From: Lachnospiraceae bacterium
GTDB lineage: Bacteria > Bacillota > Clostridia > Lachnospirales > Lachnospiraceae
Assembly: GCA_017544835.1 (NCBI GenBank)
Contig: JAFYDI010000010.1
Location: 1 to 48,583, forward strand
Direction: 5' to 3'
Length of the DNA: 48,583 nt
Shown: in pieces, positions 31,680-38,406 of the stretch
Layout of the letters: each line of letters begins with the position of its first letter
Numbering within the stretch: position 1 is the first letter of the stretch
Position numbers and translations under genes: made by a program
Notes under the pieces: model-generated
What the model was told of the DNA's origin: nothing
The model's input: only the letters and a program-made list of their open reading frames with translations
Databases searched by the model: none

Positions 31680-34052
31680 ATGGAAGAAGCAGGTACTGAA
31701 AAAAGAAAGCCCAAAAACAATTACATAATGGAAAGAGATATATTCAATATCCTCACCATGATTCTTGCCGGCTTATGTGTATATGCAGGTATTATTTACT
31801 TTGCGGTTTTACACTACAGAAACTTTATCATCTATCTGAATCTGTTCGTTTGCTTTCTCATCTGTATTCATGTGCATGTACTTAACAAAAAAATGCGTAA
31901 CTTACGACTTATCACAATCGCAATGGTTATGTATATCGAGTTAGTGCTGATGCCTGTATTCATGATATATGGTGTGGAAATCGCAAGCAGTACTCCGATA
32001 TGGTTCGCAGGAAGCATTATCGGCTTTATATTGATACTTGATTTAAAGGATATCTGGTGGGTGTTCTTAATCGTATGCTATTGGAATACTTACCTGTATT
32101 ACAAGAATTATTTATGGCAGAATTTTGAGGCGGTAACTTCAAACAGATTCGCTTACTTCTTCGGATATGCGTTTTCTTTTGCTTCCATAGCGTTCGCGCT
32201 TAGCTATGTATTAATGAAACTCGAAAAGAACATCATAAAGGTAGAAGAAGAAATTGATAAAAGCCGTGAAATAGAGAAAAATGCGGGCCTTGCCAAGGCG
32301 AGATTCCTGGCCAACATGTCTCATGAAATAAGAACGCCCATGAACTCAATTATAGGCCTTACCGAGCTCGCTTTAAGAGAAGACATGGAGGACGGTGTCA
32401 GAAACGAAGTGGATATTATTAAGAGCGCAGCCTACGATTTGCTTGAGATAATCGACGATGTTTTGATGTATTCAAAGCTTGATTCGGGCAAGGTCAAGCT
32501 TGTTAACGTGGACTTTTGCTTTGATGAAATACTCAAGCAGGTGCTTGATTCCGTGAGTGCCCACACCAAGGGCAAAGACATTAAAGTCAGAGTCAAAATT
32601 GACCACAATATACCCAAAGTCCTCTATGGCGACGATATCAGAATCAAGCAGATATTTATGCGACTTGTGTTTATATCGCTGTTCTTAACGCAAAACGGTC
32701 GTGTAATGATTAATATTGAGTGCACGAGAAACGATAACGACTCCAAGGCACACTTTGACTGTGCGGTTCTTGATACCGGCTGCGGCTTAAGTGAGTACGA
32801 TCTTGACGCTATTTATGAAGCATACGATACATATGATTCACGTCAGAATTCCAATTTAAAGGGAATAAGCCTTAAATTCATAATCTGTAAGAAGATACTT
32901 GAACTTATGGGCGGTACTATGGATGTTCGCTCTATCGAAGGCGTCGGCCTTGAGTCGTCTTTTTCTTTTGAATGCGGCATAAGTGATTCAAGCCCTATGA
33001 TAAGTCTTAATGACAGCGAAAGAAAGAATGTACTCATCTATATCGACGATACGCGCGAGCACAATACCTGGAAGCTTATCATGGAAGGCTTTAAGATAAG
33101 ACCTGATTTCACGGATTCGTATTATTCCTTCAACAAAGCCGTGCAGGCTAAGCTTTATGACTATATCTTTGTGCCGGCAGAAGTTTATGTTTCGGTATCA
33201 AACGTTCTTGCGACGTATAATTGCGAGGAAAGAACTTATATTATTGCCGATGCCGAGCAATACTACGGTGATTTTGATAAGTGCCGTATCATAAGACAGC
33301 CGCTGTCAAGTCTTAATGTAGGCGATATTCTTAACGATAAATGGAGCATTGAAGATTACATTAAGAAGAATGAAGCCGCAGATATCGATATTTCGAAAGC
33401 AAAGATACTTGTAGTAGATGACAATAGTGTCAATTTGAAAGTTGCAAGCGGTCTCTTTAACGCATACAACGCCAAAATCGATACTGCCAAGAGTGGCGAA
33501 GAGGCGCTTAATAAACTTTCCGTAAGCAAATACGATCTTGTATTTATGGACATGGTTATGCCCGAAATGAGCGGCGAGGAAACGCTTCGACAAATGCGCA
33601 GTTCTGACAAGATTGAGACAAGAGAAGTCCCGGTTATCGCGCTTACAGCCAATATAGGTATGAATATCCGTGAAGAAATTCTAGATAAGGGCTTCCAGGA
33701 ATACGTGGCCAAGCCTATAAGGCAGAGGTATTTGTCACGCATACTTGTAACATTCCTTCCTCCCGAACTTGTTAAGAGCAAGGCCAAAGAAAAAACGACC
33801 GTGAGCAAGAAGCCGGATACGAAACCCGAACCCGTACGCGAAAACTATGATTTAATGAAGCTCGACCCCAACACCGAGATTTTTATTAAAGCAGTCAGAG
33901 AAATGGATCTTGAAAACATCGGAGTATCTCTTAAGGAATTATCGGGTAAGACCTTCGGAACCGGAGCCGATAAGAAGGTTAAAGAAGCTGCCGAGGCATT
34001 TTCTTTGTACGATTTTAAGAGACTTACGGCAATAGCCGACGCAATAAAGTAA
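31680..34052 (+). CDS. hybrid sensor kinase with degenerate ATPase domain (probable pseudokinase)
   Basis: A 790-residue paralogue of the preceding gene with about six N-terminal membrane helices (30-185) and an intact H-box, His215 in N-M-S-H-E-I-R-T-P-M-N. The ATP-binding domain is damaged: the N-box reads M-R-L-V-F-I-S-L-F-L-T instead of x-N-L-L-x-N-A-x-K-x-T, and the G2 glycine motif reads L-K-G-I-S-L-K-F instead of G-T-G-L-G-L-A; G1 (D-T-G-C-G) remains. A pseudo-receiver (about 450-560) and a normal receiver (about 575-695, Asp624 in F-M-D-M-V-M-P) follow, then a unique tail of about 95 residues. Selective loss with an open frame suggests a regulatory role in partnership with another kinase (inference). 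Confidence 0.9.
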   Translation: MEEAGTEKRKPKNNYIMERDIFNILTMILAGLCVYAGIIYFAVLHYRNFIIYLNLFVCFLICIHVHVLNKKMRNLRLITIAMVMYIELVLMPVFMIYGVEIASSTPIWFAGSIIGFILILDLKDIWWVFLIVCYWNTYLYYKNYLWQNFEAVTSNRFAYFFGYAFSFASIAFALSYVLMKLEKNIIKVEEEIDKSREIEKNAGLAKARFLANMSHEIRTPMNSIIGLTELALREDMEDGVRNEVDIIKSAAYDLLEIIDDVLMYSKLDSGKVKLVNVDFCFDEILKQVLDSVSAHTKGKDIKVRVKIDHNIPKVLYGDDIRIKQIFMRLVFISLFLTQNGRVMINIECTRNDNDSKAHFDCAVLDTGCGLSEYDLDAIYEAYDTYDSRQNSNLKGISLKFIICKKILELMGGTMDVRSIEGVGLESSFSFECGISDSSPMISLNDSERKNVLIYIDDTREHNTWKLIMEGFKIRPDFTDSYYSFNKAVQAKLYDYIFVPAEVYVSVSNVLATYNCEERTYIIADAEQYYGDFDKCRIIRQPLSSLNVGDILNDKWSIEDYIKKNEAADIDISKAKILVVDDNSVNLKVASGLFNAYNAKIDTAKSGEEALNKLSVSKYDLVFMDMVMPEMSGEETLRQMRSSDKIETREVPVIALTANIGMNIREEILDKGFQEYVAKPIRQRYLSRILVTFLPPELVKSKAKEKTTVSKKPDTKPEPVRENYDLMKLDPNTEIFIKAVREMDLENIGVSLKELSGKTFGTGADKKVKEAAEAFSLYDFKRLTAIADAIK

Positions 34053-34061
34053 AACCTTGTG

Positions 34062-34090
34062 TTGACAAGCTTTAGTCTGTTTGCTAATAT
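34062..34090 (+). promoter_or_regulatory. tyrS promoter
   Basis: Consensus TTGACA (34062-34067) and TAATAT (34085-34090) with 17-base spacing, directly before the T-box leader. The transcript should start near 34097. Confidence 0.9.
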
Positions 34091-34096
34091 GTACCT

Positions 34097-34371
34097 TAAC
34101 AAAAGCTGAGAAAAGAAGAAGTACCTTTAAAGAGTTCTTACAGAAAAATGCCGGTTGATGAGAGGCTTAAGACAAATCTTTAACGGGAATACATCTTGGA
34201 GCTGCGCACCGAAGCCGAAAGGATAGGCTGCGACGGATTTACCGCACGTTACAGCGGGATGAGTATCGCGAGAGCCGTACTCACTGAGGCAATCTGTGTG
34301 AGCAGGTTGTGAATAAGGGTGGTAACACGGAATTTTTCCCGTCCCTGGTAACTCAGAGGCGGGATTTTTTT
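34097..34371 (+). promoter_or_regulatory. T-box riboswitch (tyrosine) leader of tyrS
   Basis: This fills the 356-base gap between the second hybrid kinase and tyrS. The T-box core AAGGGTGGTAACACGG is at 34315-34330. Its TGGT (34320-34323) can pair with the ACCA end of uncharged tRNA; the variable T fits discriminator A, as in tRNA-Tyr. The likely specifier codon is TAC (34190-34192) in the loop GGGAATACATC, reading tyrosine. In the antiterminator, AGGG (34316-34319) and ACGG (34327-34330) pair with CCCT (34343-34346) and CCGT (34339-34342). The competing terminator uses the same bases. Low tyrosine, hence uncharged tRNA-Tyr, should allow tyrS expression. Confidence 0.95.
34338..34371 (+). terminator. 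T-box-controlled terminator before tyrS
   Basis: CCCGTC (34338-34343) pairs with GGCGGG (34358-34363), followed by A and seven T residues (34365-34371). Its 5' arm is shared with the antiterminator, which makes the two structures mutually exclusive. Confidence 0.9.
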
Positions 34372-34408
34372 ATCCTTTCCCGCTGGATTTATTAGAAGGA
34401 GAAGAAAG

Positions 34409-35632
34409 ATGCAGATTTACGAAGAATTGCAAAGAAGAGGCCTCATCGCACAGGTCACAGACGAAGAAAAGGTTAAAGAACTTGTCAATGCCGGTAAAGC
34501 TACATTCTATATCGGTTTTGACTGTACCGCAGACAGCCTTACGGCAGGTCACTTCATGGCTCTTACGCTTATGAAGAGACTTCAGATGGCAGGCAATCGT
34601 CCCATCGCTCTTATCGGCGGCGGTACTACTATGATCGGAGATCCTTCGGGACGTTCCGATATGCGTAAGATGCTTACAAGAGAAGACATCGACCACAACG
34701 CAGAATGCTTTAAGCGCCAGATGGAGAAGTTCATTGATTTCGGCGAAGGCAAGGCTATGCTTGTCAACAACGCAGATTGGCTCATGAACCTTAATTACAT
34801 CGAACTTTTAAGAGAAGTAGGCGCATGTTTCTCGGTTAACAACATGCTCAGAGCCGAGTGCTATAAGCAGCGTATGGAGAAGGGACTTAGCTTCCTTGAA
34901 TTTAACTACATGATTATGCAGTCTTACGACTTCTATCACATGTTCAAGGAATTTAACTGTAACCTTGAGTTTGGCGGCGATGACCAGTGGAGCAACATGT
35001 TAGGCGGTACCGAACTTATCAGAAGAAAACTCGGCAAGGATGCTCATGCAATGACCATTACCCTTCTTACAGACTCACAAGGTAAGAAGATGGGTAAGAC
35101 CGCAGGTAATGCAGTATGGCTCGATCCCAACAAGACTTCACCCTTCGAGTTCTTCCAGTACTGGAGAAACGTTGGTGACGCTGATGTCATTAAGTGCCTT
35201 AAGATGCTTACATTCCTTCCCATCGAAGAAATCGAAGCTATGGAGAAGTGGGAAGGCGCTGAGCTTAACAAGGCCAAGGAAATCCTAGGATTCGAACTTA
35301 CCAAGCTTGTTCACGGTGAGGAAGAAGCCAATAAAGCTCTTGAAGCCGCAAGAGGAGTATTCGGCGGTACATCTACCGAGAATATGCCTACTACAGAAGT
35401 TTCCGAGGCAGATTTATTCAACGGTACAATCGATGCAATCGCATTGCTTGTTAAGGCTGAACTTGTTGCCACAAGAAGCGAGGGAAGACGTGCCATCGAG
35501 CAGGGCGGCGTAACCGTTAACGATGAGAAGGTTACCGACATTAAGAAGGCATACACTCTTGATGAAATAGCAGCTTCTGATTTTGTAATCAGAAGAGGTA
35601 AGAAAAATTTTAGAAAAATTGTTGTAAAATAA
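34409..35632 (+). CDS. tyrS: tyrosyl-tRNA synthetase
   Basis: A class I aminoacyl-tRNA synthetase charging tRNA-Tyr. The 407-residue protein has Y-I-G-F-D-C-T-A-D-S-L near residues 34-44, the HIGH-box variant H-F-M-A (48-51) and the KMSKS variant K-M-G-K-T (227-231), which matches the TyrRS family. The C-terminal S4-like RNA-binding domain (about 345-405) ends V-I-R-R-G-K-K-N-F. GAAGGAGAAG precedes ATG 34409. Regulation by the tyrosine T-box upstream agrees with the assignment and gives independent support for amino acid specificity. Confidence 0.97.
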   Translation: MQIYEELQRRGLIAQVTDEEKVKELVNAGKATFYIGFDCTADSLTAGHFMALTLMKRLQMAGNRPIALIGGGTTMIGDPSGRSDMRKMLTREDIDHNAECFKRQMEKFIDFGEGKAMLVNNADWLMNLNYIELLREVGACFSVNNMLRAECYKQRMEKGLSFLEFNYMIMQSYDFYHMFKEFNCNLEFGGDDQWSNMLGGTELIRRKLGKDAHAMTITLLTDSQGKKMGKTAGNAVWLDPNKTSPFEFFQYWRNVGDADVIKCLKMLTFLPIEEIEAMEKWEGAELNKAKEILGFELTKLVHGEEEANKALEAARGVFGGTSTENMPTTEVSEADLFNGTIDAIALLVKAELVATRSEGRRAIEQGGVTVNDEKVTDIKKAYTLDEIAASDFVIRRGKKNFRKIVVK

Positions 35633-35641
35633 TGTTATAAT
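35633..35641 (+). promoter_or_regulatory. extended -10 promoter for cdd
   Basis: TGTTATAAT (35633-35641) overlaps and follows the tyrS stop. The -35 region (GAAAAA at 35613-35618) is poor. Transcription would start near 35648, placing the hairpin at 35665-35695 in the cdd leader. Confidence 0.6.
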
Positions 35642-35664
35642 ACATTTACAGCGACTGTATTGGT

Positions 35665-35695
35665 TAAGCCGAGCAGATTAACGTCTGCCCGGCTT
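35665..35695 (+). terminator. long hairpin between tyrS and cdd, terminator-like
   Basis: AAGCCG-A-GCAGA and TCTGC-C-CGGCTT pair over 11 bp with a single A/C mismatch and a TTAACG loop. The tail is only ATTCTTTAG, so termination may be partial. It could end tyrS transcription or act in the 5' leader of cdd. Confidence 0.65.
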
Positions 35696-35726
35696 ATTCT
35701 TTAGTCGAATTTCTCGGAGGTTACAT

Positions 35727-36140
35727 ATGACAGACAGAGAACTTATCCATGAAGCTTTTGAAGCAAGAAAAATGTCTTATTGTCCTTATTCCGAATTTGC
35801 CGTAGGTGCTGCAATTTTAGCCAAAAGCGGCAAGGTCTACAGGGGATGCAACATTGAGAATGCGGGTTACAATCCTACCAACTGTGCTGAGAGAACGGCT
35901 ATCTTTAAAGCGGTGAGCGAAGGGGACACCGAATTTGTAAAGATTGCCATTATCGGCGGTAATATCAACACACCTATAGATTCATATGCATATCCTTGCG
36001 GTCCCTGCAGACAGGTTATGCGTGAATTCTGTGATCCCGACTCATTCAGAATCATTGTTGCGGTGTCCGAAGACAAGTACGAAGAATACTTTTTAAAGGA
36101 GCTGCTGCCTAAGAGTTTTGGGCCCGAATACCTTCAATGA
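35727..36140 (+). CDS. cdd: cytidine deaminase
   Basis: A zinc enzyme of pyrimidine salvage that deaminates cytidine and deoxycytidine. The 137-residue protein has the start S-Y-C-P-Y-S-E-F-A-V-G-A-A, the substrate segment N-I-E-N-A-G-Y, and the zinc/catalytic motifs C-A-E-R-T-A and P-C-G-P-C-R-Q with three cysteine ligands and the catalytic glutamate. Length is that of homotetrameric Cdd. CGGAGG lies before ATG 35727. Its stop overlaps the start of the MutS-like gene (ATGA). Confidence 0.97.
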   Translation: MTDRELIHEAFEARKMSYCPYSEFAVGAAILAKSGKVYRGCNIENAGYNPTNCAERTAIFKAVSEGDTEFVKIAIIGGNINTPIDSYAYPCGPCRQVMREFCDPDSFRIIVAVSEDKYEEYFLKELLPKSFGPEYLQ

Positions 36141-37813
36141 ATACTTTTTTAACAATTGCGGCCGTTGCAATCGGCTTGTTTTTGCTTTTCTTTTCCTATG
36201 AAGCATTTGAACAAAACAGACGCTTAAAAAGGCTTCGAGCCAAGGCTAAAGCCTCTTACGGTAAGCTTAATGACAAATCTTTAAGTCACGATGAGATGGA
36301 AAGCGTCAAGAAATTGTTTTATCGTTACCGGACCGAAGAGTCTATAGACGATATTACGGCGTCGGATCTTGAAATTGATGAAATATTCAACCGCTTTAAT
36401 ACTGCATTAAGCGCACCGGGAAGAGATTTCTTTTACCGGATGCTTCGTACGCCTAAGTACGACAGAGAAGAGCTTGAAAAGCTTAATAAGAAAGTTGAAG
36501 CTTTACGTACGGATGAGGCGGCAAGAGACGATATCAGGAGTATCTTTCTTACGATTTCCAAGATGAACGGCGTCAATTTCTTTGAGTGTATCGATTATTT
36601 CGAGACGATTCCCGAGAAAAGCGTTATTACGGAGCTTTTGCCCACAATCTTTATGGTGGCATCCGTTGCGGCGATTTTCATTAATTCCGGTCTTGGCATA
36701 TTCCTGCTTATCGCTACACTGGGATTTAACGTTTACACGTATTATAAGAGCAGAGGTATTATAGAATCGTATATTGTCTGTTTTGCTTACATAGCTAACC
36801 TTATTAAGAGCGCATCCAAGCTTACCGACAGGAAATTTGATGTTCTTTCCGAGGAATGTGCGGAACTTGAAGAGCTTACCAAACGCCTTAAGCCTCTTAC
36901 AAAGCGAGTAGGTATGGTAGTAGGTAGCAGCAACACTACCGGTGCCGGAAGCCCTCTCGATATTTTGGCCGATTATACCAAGATGTTTTTCCACACGGAT
37001 ATTATTGCTTTTTATAAGATGCTTAAAATCTTTAAAGAGCAAAAAGAAAACGTTGAAGAGATATATATACTTGCAGGTAAAATTGAATCTTATATCGTTA
37101 TAGCATCCATCAGGACGGCAATACCTGAGTATTGCATTCCTGAAGTGTCGGAAGGAATAGTAGGCGAGAATTTATATCATCCCCTTATTGAGAATCCTGT
37201 TAAGAACAGCATTGCAGCGCATAAAGGCGTACTTATTACGGGTTCCAATGCATCGGGTAAGTCGACCTTCTTAAAGACGGTGCTTTTAAATGTACTATTT
37301 GCCAAGACAATTTATACTTGCATGGCAGATTCTTTTGCCGCAGACGATTATATAATGTTTTCTTCAATGTCGCTTAGAGACGACCTTCTTCACAAGGACA
37401 GCTATTTTATGGTGGAGATTAAGGCTTTAAAGCGTATATTTGACTATAGTATCAGCCATCCCGAGAGGAAAGTGTTATGCTTTGTGGACGAAGTATTAAG
37501 GGGTACCAATACGGTTGAACGTATAGCGGCATGCACTCAGATACTTAAGAAGCTTAGTGACATGGGTGTACTTACTTTTGCGGCTACACATGACATAGAG
37601 CTTACCTCACTTTTGGAAGACATATATGACAATTATCATTTCGACGAGGAAATCAGAGATGATGATGTATTGTTCAATTATTTGATTAAACCCGGCAAGG
37701 CAACTTCCAAGAACGCTATCAAACTTTTGTCTATTATGGGCTTTTCGGACGATATCGTTGACAGGGCCAAGCTTATGGCGGATGACTTTACGGAAAACGG
37801 AGTATGGAGATGA
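36137..37813 (+). CDS. membrane-anchored MutS-like ATPase
   Basis: A 558-residue protein ending in a MutS-type ATPase: Walker A GSNASGKST (369-377), Walker B V-L-C-F-V-D-E-V-L-R-G-T-N, and A-A-T-H-D-I-E-L. Part of a lever/clamp helical region precedes it (from about 85), but the mismatch-recognition and connector domains are absent. Three hydrophobic segments occur: residues 3-20, and two near 180-215 (M-V-A-S-V-A-A-I-F-I and I-F-L-L-I-A-T-L-G-F). True MutS is soluble and about 870 residues, so a mismatch-repair name would mislead. Its role is unknown. It overlaps both cdd and rnhA by 4 bases, so it belongs to a nucleic-acid-related unit. Confidence 0.85.
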   Translation: MNTFLTIAAVAIGLFLLFFSYEAFEQNRRLKRLRAKAKASYGKLNDKSLSHDEMESVKKLFYRYRTEESIDDITASDLEIDEIFNRFNTALSAPGRDFFYRMLRTPKYDREELEKLNKKVEALRTDEAARDDIRSIFLTISKMNGVNFFECIDYFETIPEKSVITELLPTIFMVASVAAIFINSGLGIFLLIATLGFNVYTYYKSRGIIESYIVCFAYIANLIKSASKLTDRKFDVLSEECAELEELTKRLKPLTKRVGMVVGSSNTTGAGSPLDILADYTKMFFHTDIIAFYKMLKIFKEQKENVEEIYILAGKIESYIVIASIRTAIPEYCIPEVSEGIVGENLYHPLIENPVKNSIAAHKGVLITGSNASGKSTFLKTVLLNVLFAKTIYTCMADSFAADDYIMFSSMSLRDDLLHKDSYFMVEIKALKRIFDYSISHPERKVLCFVDEVLRGTNTVERIAACTQILKKLSDMGVLTFAATHDIELTSLLEDIYDNYHFDEEIRDDDVLFNYLIKPGKATSKNAIKLLSIMGFSDDIVDRAKLMADDFTENGVWR

Positions 37814-38295
37814 TGAACGTAACAATTTATTCGGACGGTTCCTCACGAGGCAACCCCGGCCCCGGCGGGTTCGGTACGGTGTTACACTACGTAACCCCCA
37901 AGGGAGAGCTGGTTAAACTGGAGCTTTCCAAAGGATATGCGGAGACCACCAATAACCGGATGGAGCTTATGGGTGTTATTGCGGGTCTTGAGGCACTCAA
38001 TCGTCCCTGCGACGTTAAGATAATTTCCGACTCACAATATGTAGTTAAGGCGTTTACAGAGAACTGGATAGACTCCTGGGTTAAATCTAATTGGAAAAGA
38101 AAGAGCGGACCCGTTCTTAACACCGATTTGTGGAAGAGATTGTTAAAAGCAATGGAGCCTCACAAGGTTTCTTTTGAATGGATTAAAGGTCACGCGGGAC
38201 ATCCCGAGAATGAACTCTGCGACAGTCTTGCAACGGCCGCTGCAGATGCTGATCCCGAGAAATTGTTGATTGATGAAGGATATGTTATGAATTAA
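37810..38295 (+). CDS. rnhA: ribonuclease HI
   Basis: RNase HI cleaves the RNA strand of RNA-DNA hybrids. The protein (161 residues from ATG 37810) begins V-T-I-Y-S-D-G-S-S-R-G-N-P-G-P-G-G, with the first catalytic Asp, followed by N-N-R-M-E-L-M (Glu), I-S-D-S-Q-Y-V (Asp) and W-I-K-G-H-A-G-H-P-E-N-E-L-C-D (His loop and last Asp). Three nearby ATGs (37804, 37810, 37813) are possible; 37810 overlaps the previous stop and is spaced 7 bases from GGAG, so I prefer it. No N-terminal hybrid-binding domain is present. Confidence 0.95.
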   Translation: MMNVTIYSDGSSRGNPGPGGFGTVLHYVTPKGELVKLELSKGYAETTNNRMELMGVIAGLEALNRPCDVKIISDSQYVVKAFTENWIDSWVKSNWKRKSGPVLNTDLWKRLLKAMEPHKVSFEWIKGHAGHPENELCDSLATAAADADPEKLLIDEGYVMN

Positions 38296-38307
38296 TTATC
38301 CATCGTA

Positions 38308-38336
38308 TTGACATGAAATATATAGTGTTTTATACT
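38308..38336 (+). promoter_or_regulatory. nrdD promoter
   Basis: Consensus TTGACA (38308-38313) and TATACT (38331-38336) with 17-base spacing, located 13 bases after the rnhA stop. The transcript should start near 38343, inside the second NrdR box. Confidence 0.85.
38313..38328. promoter_or_regulatory. probable NrdR box 1
   Basis: ATGAAATATATAGTGT matches the NrdR consensus acaCwAtATaTwgtgt at 13 of 16 positions by my count. It lies between the -35 and -10 boxes of the nrdD promoter. NrdR is the ATP/dATP-sensing repressor of ribonucleotide reductase genes; its gene is not in the window. Confidence 0.75.
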
Positions 38337-38366
38337 TTAAGAGACACAAGATATTGTGTCTCTTAA
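38337..38366. repeat. perfect 13-bp inverted repeat over the nrdD transcription start
   Basis: TTAAGAGACACAA (38337-38349) and TTGTGTCTCTTAA (38354-38366) pair exactly around GATA. Its centre is NrdR box 2. It also resembles a terminator for rnhA, with tail TTGTTTATTTCTTT, so it may serve both purposes. Confidence 0.85.
38344..38359. promoter_or_regulatory. probable NrdR box 2
   Basis: ACACAAGATATTGTGT matches the NrdR consensus at 15 of 16 positions. It starts 31 bases after box 1, about three helical turns, which is the arrangement known for NrdR-regulated promoters, and it covers the predicted transcription start. Confidence 0.85.
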
Positions 38367-38406
38367 TTGTTTATTTCTTTAGTTTTTCTGATTTGGGAGG
38401 ATAAAT

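Noticed and set aside
27484-34052. A phage or transposon island around the MoxR-VWA and kinase genes
   Set aside because: No integrase, transposase, direct repeats or tRNA are visible, and composition looks like the neighbours.
34097-34371. CRISPR-like or tandem repeat array in the long intergenic gap
   Set aside because: No repeats recur; the region folds as a T-box leader.
36137-37813. Calling this gene mismatch repair MutS
   Set aside because: Only the ATPase and part of the lever region are present, with added membrane segments; the mismatch-binding domain is missing.
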